A stretch of DNA of 64,000 nt from Brachymonas sp049977365 (GTDB taxonomy: Bacteria > Pseudomonadota > Gammaproteobacteria > Burkholderiales > Burkholderiaceae_C), in assembly GCF_049977365.1 (NCBI RefSeq), contig NZ_JBNGEN010000008.1, forward strand, positions 1 through 64,000, given 5' to 3'. Position 1 is the stretch's first letter; the number at the start of each line of letters is the position of its first letter. This document shows positions 56,181-64,000 of this stretch, one piece after another. A program made the translations under genes and the position numbers. The notes below the pieces were generated by a model. The model was not told where the DNA came from. It searched no databases and worked only from the letters and a program-made list of their open reading frames with translations.

Positions 56181-57446
56181 ATGAGCACTTCCCCTTCCTG
56201 GCAAACGCGTCGCACCATGCTGCGCAAGATGGTCGCCGTGGCCGGCCTGGGAGCGGCGGCCGGCGCCGGGCATCTGGCTTGGGCCCGCACCTATCCCGTC
56301 ACCCCCGACCAGCGCCGGATGGCCCGGGCCACTGCCGCGCGCGGAGTTCCCATCAGCGAACTGGCGCCCCATGCCCCCTCCGAATACGTCGTCAAGCGCG
56401 GGGATACGCTGTGGGACATCTCGGGCAAGTTCCTCCGGCATGCATGGCGCTGGCCCGAGCTGTGGGGCATGAATCTGGCCCAGATCCGCAACCCCAACCT
56501 CATCTATCCGGGCCAGCTCCTCTGGCTGGAAATCGTCAACGGTCGCGCCCGTCTGCGCACCGGGCGCATGCTCAGCCGCGGCAGCAGCAATGGTCGCCTC
56601 TCTCCGCAGGTGCGGGTCGAGTCGCTGGGAGACACGGCCATCCCCACCGTGCCACCGCAGCTCATCGAGCCCTTCCTGTCGGAACCGCTGATCCTGCAGG
56701 AAGACACGCTCCGCAACGCCCCGCGCATCGTCGCCCCGCAGGAAAACCGCGAACTCATGAGCAAGGGAGACCGTGCCTATGCGCGCGGCCCCGACGGCCA
56801 CCCTCTCGAAGACCGCGGCAGCGATGAAGCCAACATGTACCGCATCTTCCGCGAGGCCGTTCCCATCAAGGACCCCGCCACCAAGGAAATCCTGGGCTAC
56901 GAGGCCCACTACGTCGGCCGCGCCCTGCTCGTGCAGGGCGAGAGTGTCAGCACCTCGGCCGATGGCGGGGCAGCTGGCGTTCCCGTGCCCGCATCGCTCG
57001 ACATCGTGAGCGCCAAGGAAGAAGTCCGCGTCGGCGACCGCCTGCTGCCCGAACCCGAACGCGAACTCCTCACCCACAATCCGCACGCGCCTTTCGTCGA
57101 AGTGCATGCCCTGATCGCCTCGGTGTACGGCCTGGCCGTGCAGAACGTGGGCCAGAACCAGATCGTCACGATCAACAAGGGCACGCAGGACGGCATCACG
57201 CGGGGCGACGTGCTGGCCATCATCAGCTCGGGCCGCCGCACCGTGGACAAGACCGAAGACCGCCATCAGGACATCAAGCTCCCGGACGAACGCAACGGCC
57301 TGCTCTACGTGTTCCGTCCGTTCGAGCGCGCGTCCTACGCGCTGGTGATCGAAATCCGCGACCCGGTGAAGATCGGCGACCGGGCCGAGAACCCTCTCGC
57401 CCCCGCCGAAGAACCCGCCACCGACAGTCCCGAGCCGCGCTCCTGA
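56181..57446 (+). CDS. LysM-domain cell-envelope protein
   Basis: 421 residues from ATG 56181. The N-terminus QTRRTMLRKMVAVAGLGAAAGAGHLAWA is a twin-Arg-like or Sec signal sequence. A LysM peptidoglycan-binding domain follows (about 67-120: EYVVKRGDTLWDISGKFLRH ... NPNLIYPGQ). The remaining 300 residues have no enzymatic motif I recognise; a block with VYGLAVQNVGQNQIVTINKG and DGITRGDVLAI is conserved in Burkholderiales homologues next to dprA. Probably a wall-binding structural protein. A terminator separates it from dprA. Confidence 0.86.
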   Translation: MSTSPSWQTRRTMLRKMVAVAGLGAAAGAGHLAWARTYPVTPDQRRMARATAARGVPISELAPHAPSEYVVKRGDTLWDISGKFLRHAWRWPELWGMNLAQIRNPNLIYPGQLLWLEIVNGRARLRTGRMLSRGSSNGRLSPQVRVESLGDTAIPTVPPQLIEPFLSEPLILQEDTLRNAPRIVAPQENRELMSKGDRAYARGPDGHPLEDRGSDEANMYRIFREAVPIKDPATKEILGYEAHYVGRALLVQGESVSTSADGGAAGVPVPASLDIVSAKEEVRVGDRLLPEPERELLTHNPHAPFVEVHALIASVYGLAVQNVGQNQIVTINKGTQDGITRGDVLAIISSGRRTVDKTEDRHQDIKLPDERNGLLYVFRPFERASYALVIEIRDPVKIGDRAENPLAPAEEPATDSPEPRS

Positions 57447-57462
57447 GCCCGGCTTTCGCCAC

Positions 57463-57486
57463 AGGCCGCCCCCAGGGCGGCCTTTT
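57463..57486 (+). terminator. Rho-independent terminator between the LysM gene and dprA
   Basis: AGGCCGCCC (57463-57471), CCA loop, GGGCGGCCT (57475-57483), then TTT. It lies 16 bp after the LysM stop. dprA, starting at 57519, would therefore need partial read-through or its own promoter. Confidence 0.8.
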
Positions 57487-57518
57487 CATGTCCATACTCT
57501 CCGACGGCTGCCTCTTCC

Positions 57519-58685
57519 ATGGACACTCTGACCCACGATGACCTCTGCGCATGGCTGCGCCTGACCCTGGCACCGGGCATCGGGCCAGATGCGGCACGGC
57601 GGCTGCTCGCAGCCTTCGGGCTCCCTGCCCAGATCCTGTCCCAGTCCCGTCTGGCGCTCGAACAGATCGTCTCGGCGCGACAGGCCGACGCCCTGCGCTC
57701 CTCCTCCGAGGAGGTCGACGCACAGATCGCACGCACCTGGCAATGGCTGCAGGATGCCCCCCCCGAGGTGCCACGCCGGGTCATTCCCCTGGGCCATTCC
57801 CATTACCCGGCCAGCCTGCTGCAGATGGCCGATCCTCCGGTGCTGCTCTATGCACTGGGGCAGGTCGACGCCCTTCCGGACCTGTGCGGCATCGCCATGG
57901 TGGGCAGCCGCAACCCCACGCCCCAGGGAGCCGACAATGCCCGCCAGTTCGCCCGCTGCTTTGCCCAGATGGGCTGGACCGTGGTATCGGGACTCGCACT
58001 CGGCATCGATGGTGCCGCGCACGAAGGCGCTCTCCAGGGCGCCACGGAAGCCGCCTCTGCCCCGCAGCGCCCCCTGGCCACGATCGCCGTCGTGGGCACC
58101 GGACTGGACCGGGTCTACCCGCGCCAGCACCGCGACCTGGCACACCGCATCGCGCGGCACGGTCTTCTGCTGAGCGAGTACCCGCTTGGCGCCCCTCCCC
58201 TCACGCACCACTTCCCCCGGCGCAACCGCCTCATTGCCGGCCTGAGCCATGGCGTGCTCGTGGTCGAAGCCGCCCTGCAGTCAGGTTCGCTGATCACCGC
58301 ACGCCTCGCCAGCGAACAGGGCAAGGAAGTGTTCGCCATCCCCGGCTCCATTCACTCGCCCCAGTCGCGCGGCTGCCATGCCCTCATCCGGCAGGGGGCC
58401 AAGCTGGTGGAACGTGCCGAGGATGTGCTCGAAGAGCTGCGCCCCCTGCTGGCCCGCTCCCCGCTGCCTGCCGCTGCCGCCACCGATGCGCCCGCCAGTC
58501 CCGCCCCGGCGCCCGGCCACCCCGTGCTGGAAGCCATGGGGCATGACCCGGTGAATCTCGACGCCCTGCTGGCCCGCACCGGACTGGACATGGCCGCACT
58601 GCAGGCCGAACTGCTCACGCTCGAACTCGATGGCCGGGTCGGCCGACTGCCGGGCGGGCTGTATCAGCGCATCGGCAGCGCCTGA
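57519..58685 (+). CDS. dprA: DNA-processing protein DprA
   Basis: Protects incoming single-stranded DNA and loads RecA during natural transformation. 388 residues. N-terminal SAM-like helices (WLRLTLAPGIGPDAARRLL), Rossmann domain with MVGSRNPTPQGADNARQFA, VVSGLALGIDGAAHEGAL and LSEYPLGAPPLTHHFPRRNR, then a C-terminal winged-helix (DPVNLDALLARTGLDMAALQ ... GRVGRLPGGLYQ). Complete. Convergent with hprK. Confidence 0.94.
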   Translation: MDTLTHDDLCAWLRLTLAPGIGPDAARRLLAAFGLPAQILSQSRLALEQIVSARQADALRSSSEEVDAQIARTWQWLQDAPPEVPRRVIPLGHSHYPASLLQMADPPVLLYALGQVDALPDLCGIAMVGSRNPTPQGADNARQFARCFAQMGWTVVSGLALGIDGAAHEGALQGATEAASAPQRPLATIAVVGTGLDRVYPRQHRDLAHRIARHGLLLSEYPLGAPPLTHHFPRRNRLIAGLSHGVLVVEAALQSGSLITARLASEQGKEVFAIPGSIHSPQSRGCHALIRQGAKLVERAEDVLEELRPLLARSPLPAAAATDAPASPAPAPGHPVLEAMGHDPVNLDALLARTGLDMAALQAELLTLELDGRVGRLPGGLYQRIGSA

Positions 58686-58728
58686 CAGAAACCCTCCGCC
58701 AGCCGGGCTGGCATCCGCCTCCCCCGGT

Positions 58729-59685
58729 TCAGTCTTCGCCACCGTTCTCGATGGCCGCACGCTGCCGGGCTGCGAACTCCTCGTAGGTGTTGATGCCACG
58801 CAGCTCCAGAATCATGTTGCGCACGGCCGCCTCCACCAGCACGGCAATGTTGCGCCCCACCACCACCTGGATGATGGCCTTGCGGATCGGCACCCCCAGC
58901 ACCGCCTGGTAGATGGGTGCCGTGGGCATGCGCTCGTAGTCGCGCTCCATGGTTTCCTTGCGCACCAGATGCACGATGAGCCGCAGCCGCATGCGCCTGC
59001 GCACGGCAATCTCGCCAAAGATCTGCTTGATGTCGAGCAGACCTATGCCCCGCACCTCCATCAGGTTCTGCAGCAGCTCGGGACAGCGGCCCTCGATGGT
59101 GGTCTGGTTGACCCGGAAAAAATCGACTGCATCATCGGCCACCAGTCCGTTGCCGCGCGAAATCAGCTCCAGCCCCAGTTCGCTCTTGCCCAGGCCGGAC
59201 TCTCCCGTGATGAGCACCCCCAGCCCCAGAATGTCCATGAACACCCCATGCATGGTGTCCCGGTTGGCAAAGTGCTTGGACAGGTAGGTGCGCAGCAGGT
59301 CGATCACATACGCGGCGCGCTCCTCGGTGGCAAAGAGCGGAATCTGGGCGCGCTCGCACATCTGCAGCAGTGCGTCGGGCGGCGTCTGCGCATCGGCCAC
59401 GATCAGCACCGGCGGCTCCAGCGTCACGATGCGGGCAATGCGCCGCGCCACATCCTCGCGCGAGGACGTGGTGATGTAGCTGATTTCCCGCGCGCCCAGC
59501 ACCTGCACCCGGTAGGGATGGATGTAGTTGAGATACCCGACCAGATCCGCCCCCGAGGAGGCCTCGCTCACGGCCACCTCCTCGAAGCGGCGCTCGGAAG
59601 CTCCCAGCCCGGCAAGCCAGTGCCAGCCCAGTGTGGAGCGGAAATCCTCGAACAGTACGTCGGCGCTGATGGCGGTATGTTTCAT
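58729..59685 (-). CDS. hprK: HPr kinase/phosphorylase
   Basis: Bifunctional enzyme that phosphorylates and dephosphorylates Ser46 of HPr, linking PTS state to regulation. 318 residues. P-loop ITGESGLGKSELGLELISRG and the HprK signature LMEVRGIGLLDIKQIFGEIA are intact. It lies 98 bp downstream of ptsN on the same strand, the usual Betaproteobacterial context, in which a regulatory rather than sugar-transporting PTS is expected. Confidence 0.95.
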   Translation of the reverse strand: MKHTAISADVLFEDFRSTLGWHWLAGLGASERRFEEVAVSEASSGADLVGYLNYIHPYRVQVLGAREISYITTSSREDVARRIARIVTLEPPVLIVADAQTPPDALLQMCERAQIPLFATEERAAYVIDLLRTYLSKHFANRDTMHGVFMDILGLGVLITGESGLGKSELGLELISRGNGLVADDAVDFFRVNQTTIEGRCPELLQNLMEVRGIGLLDIKQIFGEIAVRRRMRLRLIVHLVRKETMERDYERMPTAPIYQAVLGVPIRKAIIQVVVGRNIAVLVEAAVRNMILELRGINTYEEFAARQRAAIENGGED

Positions 59686-59783
59686 GGCTGGCGGGCAATC
59701 ATCGGAAAAAGGTGCTCCGATGGTAATGCAGCAACCCGCCTCTCACCACTTTGTCGGGGGGCGAAGGCCCCGCCGGTTGCGCG

Positions 59784-60251
59784 TCAGGCGGCCTGCACCG
59801 ACTGCCAGTCGACCACGAGCTGATGCAGCATGCCGGCATCCTCTGCGTGCATCATGCGTTCGCGCAGCTCGCCATCGCTGAGCATCTCGGCGATTTCGGA
59901 AAGAATTTCCAGATGCTTCTGCGTGGCCGCCTCCGGCACAAGCAGAAAGATCAGCAGGCTCACAGGCTGATCGTCGGGCGCATCGAAGCCGATCGGGTGT
60001 TCGAGCTGGAACAGGGCAGCCAACGGCGCCTTGAGCCCCTTGATGCGGCCATGCGGAATCGCCACTCCGTGCCCCAGGCTGGTCGATCCCAGGCGCTCTC
60101 GTGCAAAGAGACTGTCGGTGATGAGGGCCCGATTGAGGTGATGCAGTTCCTCGAACAGGAGGCCGACTTCTTCAAATGCACGCTTTTTGCTGCTGGCGTC
60201 CACATGGACGACCACCTGCTCAGCCGGAAGGATGGAAGCTAGACGATTCAT
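59784..60251 (-). CDS. ptsN: PTS IIA-like nitrogen regulatory protein PtsN (EIIA-Ntr)
   Basis: Phospho-acceptor of the nitrogen PTS; regulates potassium and nitrogen metabolism by binding partner proteins. 155 residues from ATG 60251. The phosphorylated His lies in STSLGHGVAIPHGRIKG (the second His), the standard EIIA site. LLIFLLVPEAATQKHLEILS also matches. Flanked by hpf and hprK as in other Betaproteobacteria. Confidence 0.94.
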   Translation of the reverse strand: MNRLASILPAEQVVVHVDASSKKRAFEEVGLLFEELHHLNRALITDSLFARERLGSTSLGHGVAIPHGRIKGLKAPLAALFQLEHPIGFDAPDDQPVSLLIFLLVPEAATQKHLEILSEIAEMLSDGELRERMMHAEDAGMLHQLVVDWQSVQAA

Positions 60252-60645
60252 AGAAACAGCCAAAAAATACCGTCTGCATTATGCACAAATGTGTGCCATG
60301 CCCTACGGAAAAACCCGTACATGCCTCCAGCGGAGCCGTGATCGCGTACCCCATCCCGGCGGCGGCTTCCATTTTGAAAACGAACGCCTGACATTTCCCT
60401 GTCCGGCATTCCGACCCTGCAACAGGGTTATTGCCCATCTGCAGCCCTTGCTGCAGGCCTTTCATGCGCCGGCACCCCGCAGAATGCAGGCTCCGAGGCA
60501 TTCAGGGTGTCCATGATGCCACCATGCCCATAAAAAAGGCAACCGCCACCACGGCGGTTGCCCGGAGAAAGAGTCCCTGCACAGTCAGGGGATGAAGCGC
60601 GCAGCCTCACTCCTCTATGCGCAGGGCATCAGTCCATGCATCCGA
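60252..60645. other. Intergenic region between hpf and ptsN
   Basis: 394 bp. The hpf-proximal end holds the hairpin terminator at 60532-60562; the rest should contain the ptsN promoter. AT-rich sequence just before ptsN (60260-60290, AAAAAATAC) is a candidate promoter area. No ORF with family similarity. The gap means ptsN-hprK form a transcription unit separate from hpf. Confidence 0.5.
60532..60562 (-). terminator. Rho-independent terminator downstream of hpf
   Basis: 10-bp perfect stem GGCAACCGCC / GGCGGTTGCC (60538-60547 and 60553-60562) with a 5-nt loop. On the minus strand it is followed by TTTTTTA, 83 bp after the hpf stop. Confidence 0.88.
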
Positions 60646-60981
60646 TCAGACGTGTTCCATGCGCTTCTGCGCCTGGGCCTGGTAATCCTGCAGTTTTTCC
60701 TTGTATCGGCCCACCTGGCGGTCGAGCTTGTCCATGAGGTCGTCGATGGCAGCATACATGTCGTGCTGGCTGCTTTCGACATGGAGCTCATCGCCCTTGA
60801 CCAGCATGTTGCACTCGGCATGCTGACGGCGTTCCTTTTCCTTTTCGTTGAGGATCGACAGGGTCACCCGCACATCGACCACCTGATCGAAATGGCGCAG
60901 GATACGCTCCAGCTTGGTGGACACGTAGTCGCGCAGGGCGGGAGTGACTTCGAGATGGCGTCCGCTGATATTGAGATTCAT
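60646..60981 (-). CDS. hpf: Ribosome hibernation-promoting factor (short HPF/RaiA family)
   Basis: Binds the 30S subunit and inactivates ribosomes in stationary phase. 111 residues from ATG 60981, preceded by AGGAGG. The N-terminus MNLNISGRHLEVTPALRDYV and the KLERILRHFDQVVDVRVTLS block identify the family. The short form lacks the C-terminal dimerisation domain. Upstream of ptsN and hprK, a conserved rpoN-cluster arrangement; rpoN is not in the window. Confidence 0.94.
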   Translation of the reverse strand: MNLNISGRHLEVTPALRDYVSTKLERILRHFDQVVDVRVTLSILNEKEKERRQHAECNMLVKGDELHVESSQHDMYAAIDDLMDKLDRQVGRYKEKLQDYQAQAQKRMEHV

Positions 60982-61212
60982 GGATCCTCCTGTAGGCATG
61001 GCAGGAATGGCAACGACCGGAAACCGCACTGCGGTGCATCCGGATGGCGGAGGTCGTCGTCACAACCCACCGCACGCATCGAACATGTTCGTTGCTTCTA
61101 CTATGCCACCGCAAAAGGCCGAAGTTCAAGCGCGCTGCACTTTTTTACCAGCCGCCTGCGGGCAAACCCCGATCGGCCCATCACGCACCCGGCGGCACCC
61201 TCACTCGCCCCT

Positions 61213-61656
61213 TCAGTAGCCTCGTGCGAGCAGCACACCCAGCAGGGGCAGCACCAGCATCAGATGCGCCGTCCAGAACATGCGCCGGCGTGTGGCATCC
61301 ACTTCGGGTGCAGGCGGCAGCACTCCGGTGCCGGCCTGCATGCGGCGCCAGCGTGCCAGAGTGATGGAAGGACGCACCGACAGCACCAGCATCACCACGA
61401 AAAGCGTGACCTTGACGTGAAAGAGCGGGTTGTGCACGTACCATTCCCAGCCCTTGGCCCCCAGGGCAAACCGTGCCAGTCCCGTGGCCAGCACCGTCAG
61501 CGCAGAGCCCATGTAGATCAGATCCACGCGCGCGAGCCGCTGCACCACGGCAGCATTCATCCAGGCCGGACGGCACAGCGCCACTTCGGCGCTCAGGAAG
61601 ACGGTCATGGTCAGGATGGCGATCAGGTGGAGATAGGCAAGTACGACTTCGGTCAT
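61213..61656 (-). CDS. DUF2214 family integral membrane protein
   Basis: 147 residues, four predicted membrane helices (VVLAYLHLIAILTMTVFLSAE, VDLIYMGSALTVLATGLARFA, FHVKVTLFVVMLVLSV, MFWTAHLMLVLPLLGVLLARG). The first helix with YLHLIAI and the second with DLIYM are typical of DUF2214. Function unknown. Start ATG 61656. Divergent from aroC over about 75 bp; no operon partner on its strand. Confidence 0.78.
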   Translation of the reverse strand: MTEVVLAYLHLIAILTMTVFLSAEVALCRPAWMNAAVVQRLARVDLIYMGSALTVLATGLARFALGAKGWEWYVHNPLFHVKVTLFVVMLVLSVRPSITLARWRRMQAGTGVLPPAPEVDATRRRMFWTAHLMLVLPLLGVLLARGY

Positions 61657-61730
61657 GATGGAAATGCAGATGCAGGCAGGGACTCGACTCTGGCGAGCGG
61701 CCAGCATAACTTATCCCCGATAATCGCGGG

Positions 61731-62825
61731 ATGAGTGGCAATACCCTAGGCACCCTTTTCGCTGTCACCAACTTCGGTGAATCCCACGGCCCGGCCATCG
61801 GCTGCGTCATCGACGGCTGCCCGCCCGGCATGGCTCTGTCCACGGACGACATCCAGCCCGACCTGGATCGACGACGCCCTGGCACCAGCCGCCATGTCAC
61901 CCAGCGCAACGAGGCCGATCAGGTCGAAATCCTCTCGGGCGTCTACGAAGGACGCACCACCGGCACACCGATCTGCCTGCTGATCCGCAACACCGACCAG
62001 CGCAGCAAGGACTATGGCGACATTCTCCAGACCTTCCGCCCCGGTCATGCCGACTACACCTACTGGCACAAGTACGGCATCCGGGATCCACGCGGTGGCG
62101 GGCGCTCCTCGGCCCGGCTCACAGCCCCCACGGTGGCCGCAGGGGCCGTGGCGCGCAAGTGGCTGGCCGAGCACCATGGCGTCGTCATTCGCGGCTGCAT
62201 GACGCAGGTGGGCGAGATTCCCATCCCCTTCGAGAGCTGGGACCACGTGGCCCACAACGCCTTCTTTGCTCCCTGCGCCGACGTGAGCGCACTGGAGTCC
62301 TACATGGACAGCCTGCGCAAGGCCGGCGACAGCTGCGGAGCCCGCCTGCGGGTGGTGGCCAGCCATGTCCCGGTCGGATGGGGCGAGCCGCTGTATGACC
62401 GGCTCGATGCCGACATTGCCAAGGCCATGATGGGACTCAATGCCGTCAAGGGCGTGGAGATCGGCGACGGCTTCGCCAGCGTCGCCCAGCGCGGCAGCGT
62501 CCACGGCGACTCCCCCACGCCCCACGGCTTTGCCAGCAACCATGCAGGCGGCATCCTGGGCGGCATCAGCAGCGGGCAGGACATCGAGGTGTCCCTGGCC
62601 ATCAAGCCCACCAGCTCGATCATGACGCCCCGCAACTCCATCACCCTGACCGGAGACGCCACCGTGGTGCAGACCAGGGGCCGGCACGATCCCTGCGTGG
62701 GCATTCGCGCCACCCCCATCGCCGAAGCGCTGCTGGCGCTGGTACTCATGGAACACGCCCTGCGGCAGCGCGCCCAGTGCGGCGATGTGCACGTCGATAC
62801 CCCCGACGTGGCCCGGCTGGGCTGA
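61731..62825 (+). CDS. aroC: Chorismate synthase
   Basis: Last step of the shikimate pathway (EPSP to chorismate, needing reduced FMN). 364 residues. Family signatures: GESHGPAIGCVIDGCPPG, GRSSARLTAPTVAAGAVARK, and SNHAGGILGGISSGQDIEV followed by K-P-T-S-S-I. Complete. Followed after 19 bp by the HELGH-motif gene on the same strand. Confidence 0.96.
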   Translation: MSGNTLGTLFAVTNFGESHGPAIGCVIDGCPPGMALSTDDIQPDLDRRRPGTSRHVTQRNEADQVEILSGVYEGRTTGTPICLLIRNTDQRSKDYGDILQTFRPGHADYTYWHKYGIRDPRGGGRSSARLTAPTVAAGAVARKWLAEHHGVVIRGCMTQVGEIPIPFESWDHVAHNAFFAPCADVSALESYMDSLRKAGDSCGARLRVVASHVPVGWGEPLYDRLDADIAKAMMGLNAVKGVEIGDGFASVAQRGSVHGDSPTPHGFASNHAGGILGGISSGQDIEVSLAIKPTSSIMTPRNSITLTGDATVVQTRGRHDPCVGIRATPIAEALLALVLMEHALRQRAQCGDVHVDTPDVARLG

Positions 62826-62844
62826 CTCCCCGAAGGGCACGTCC

Positions 62845-63744
62845 ATGCGCTCGCTCTCCGGCTGGATCTCTGACCATCTGCTGCGCCACCGCATCCTGAG
62901 CGACCTGGAAGAGGCCGGTTTCTCCGAAGCCGACTGCATGGCCGTGGAGAGCACCTCCTGCATGTGGGAACAGGTCAGCCTGTTCTATCGGCAGGGAGGG
63001 CGCGTGGTCACCCTCCGCGACGGCTTTTCTGCAGCCAGCGGCGCTCCGGACCAGATCACCATCTACCGCCCTGAAGACCCCGCCGACTGCATCCACTCCA
63101 CCTACGCGACGCTCGCCCACGAGCTGGGCCATGCCCTGCAGGAACCCGACCAGTGGCGCCCTCCGGGTGACTTCGCCACCGCCGATGCCTATGCCCATGC
63201 ACGCGAGCTGGGTGAAGCCCATGCATGGCTCAACGAATACCTCCTGTGCATCGCCCGCGCCGACAATGCTCCCATGCCCCGCCTGGAGCTGCACATCGAG
63301 AACCGAGAGGATTTTGGCACCCATGTCGTCGAGCCCTTCTCCCTGATCGTGCAGTGGCACCACGAAGGCGCCTCGAATGCGGTCATTCTGGAACGCCTGG
63401 CCGAACTCAACTCTCACATGTTCCCAAGCGGCATGGGCCCCGGCAACCACAAGACCTATGGCCAATGCAACCGCTGGGACTACCTCATGGCCACCGGCCA
63501 CCATGAGGTACTCGACAGCTTCTCGGCCGCCATGGGACGTGCCCCCCTGCCCGACGAGCAGAAGGTTCTCATGAAGTTCCATCTCCAGGGCAACTGCGTG
63601 CAGGATCCCATCGTCCCGGCCCTGTTCGAGACCGTCTACCAGGTCTACCCGGACGGACGGCCCGAAGCCCTGCTGGGCGCCGCAGCAGCCCCTGCTCCCG
63701 CCCACGGAGCTCCCGCACAACCGGCGGCGTCCGCCACCATGTGA
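62845..63744 (+). CDS. Unassigned protein with zincin-like HELGH motif
   Basis: 299 residues; no family recognised with confidence. Its central part reads YATLAHELGHALQEPDQW (about residues 90-107), an HExxH metallopeptidase-type motif, with a possible third ligand Glu in ARELGEAHAWLNEYLL about 30 residues later. The N-terminus is soluble, with no signal peptide or membrane segment. The last 35 residues are Ala/Pro-rich. It sits in the same direction between aroC (19 bp) and an AlkB-type gene (25 bp), so is probably cotranscribed. Whether it is a peptidase, a structural Zn protein or a toxin-like domain cannot be decided from sequence alone. Confidence 0.7.
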   Translation: MRSLSGWISDHLLRHRILSDLEEAGFSEADCMAVESTSCMWEQVSLFYRQGGRVVTLRDGFSAASGAPDQITIYRPEDPADCIHSTYATLAHELGHALQEPDQWRPPGDFATADAYAHARELGEAHAWLNEYLLCIARADNAPMPRLELHIENREDFGTHVVEPFSLIVQWHHEGASNAVILERLAELNSHMFPSGMGPGNHKTYGQCNRWDYLMATGHHEVLDSFSAAMGRAPLPDEQKVLMKFHLQGNCVQDPIVPALFETVYQVYPDGRPEALLGAAAAPAPAHGAPAQPAASATM

Positions 63745-63769
63745 CTCGCCCCCGCATCTCCGGTCTGCC

Positions 63770-64000
63770 ATGCCCGACGACCTGTTCGCCACTCCGGGCC
63801 TGCCCCCCATCAATCTGATCCCCCGGGATGGCGTGCTGCATGATCTGGGCACCATGCTCACGGCCCGCGAAGCCGACGCCGCCTTCCAGGCCCTGCACGC
63901 TGAAGCAGCATGGGAGCATGACACCCTGCGCATGCAGGGCCGCACCGTCGTCACCCGCCGCGAAATCGCCTGGCACGGCGATCCCGGCATGGTCTACCGC
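63770..64000 (+). CDS. Alpha-ketoglutarate-dependent dioxygenase AlkB family, 5' part
   Basis: First 77 codons from ATG 63770, cut by the window edge. LPPINLIPRDGVLHDLGTML and WEHDTLRMQGRTVVTRREIAWHGDPG match the N-terminal part of AlkB-type enzymes that repair 1-methyladenine/3-methylcytosine in DNA or RNA. The Fe(II)-binding HxD...H site lies beyond the window. The gene begins 25 bp after the HELGH-motif gene. Confidence 0.8.
   Translation, partial: MPDDLFATPGLPPINLIPRDGVLHDLGTMLTAREADAAFQALHAEAAWEHDTLRMQGRTVVTRREIAWHGDPGMVYR

Overview
The window is GC-rich, densely packed bacterial DNA. Its gene order (argS–SPOR protein–dsbA; fmt–def–LysM protein–dprA; hpf–ptsN–hprK; fba, purC, purE, purK, tsaC) is typical of Burkholderiales (Betaproteobacteria). 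The genus cannot be fixed from the sequence alone. No rRNA, tRNA or insertion sequence was recognised.

Layout. Positions 1-11716 (minus strand) hold a two-partner secretion pair. The outer-membrane FhaC/ShlB-type transporter comes first, followed by a giant filamentous-haemagglutinin/CdiA-like exoprotein that begins at 9782 and runs off the left edge (at least 3,260 codons). It contains 2.6 near-identical copies of a 672-bp tandem repeat. A small low-GC HEPN-domain gene (12067-12603) lies between this pair and mnmE. Positions 14-30 kb are housekeeping: an ABC exporter, a DUF4010 membrane protein, dsbA, a SPOR protein, argS, a uracil-DNA glycosylase-family gene, rimI, tsaB, a PBP4-type dacB, marC, tsaC/Sua5, purK and purE. 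A thioredoxin-TPR (CnoX-like) gene follows on the plus strand.

Positions 31219-44245 are a complete type I-F CRISPR-Cas locus. The order on the minus strand is cas1, cas2-3, csy1, csy2, csy3, cas6f, leader, array. I count 67 repeats (the outermost one degenerate) and 66 spacers of 32-33 nt. The locus sits between purC and purE, genes usually adjacent in this order. Reading all the spacers shows unusual redundancy. One spacer is duplicated in tandem. One target was sampled twice with 32- and 33-nt versions. Two spacer pairs differ only at synonymous third-codon positions, and in one of these pairs the spacers hit opposite strands. The array therefore records repeated immunisation against diverged relatives of the same mobile-element genes.

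Positions 44-64 kb return to core metabolism: purC, class II aldolase, a fatty acid desaturase, an old yellow enzyme, pgk, a universal stress protein, a branched-chain amino acid binding lipoprotein with an AzlC/AzlD exporter pair, fmt, def, a LysM protein, dprA, hprK, ptsN, hpf, a DUF2214 membrane protein and aroC. After aroC come an unassigned protein with an HELGH zinc-protease-like motif and the first part of an AlkB-type dioxygenase cut by the right edge.

Functionally, tsaB and tsaC both serve t6A tRNA modification and mnmE serves wobble-uridine modification. purC/E/K belong to purine synthesis. HprK and PtsN form a nitrogen-type/regulatory PTS fragment. The accessory content is concentrated in the exoprotein system, the HEPN gene and the CRISPR-Cas island.
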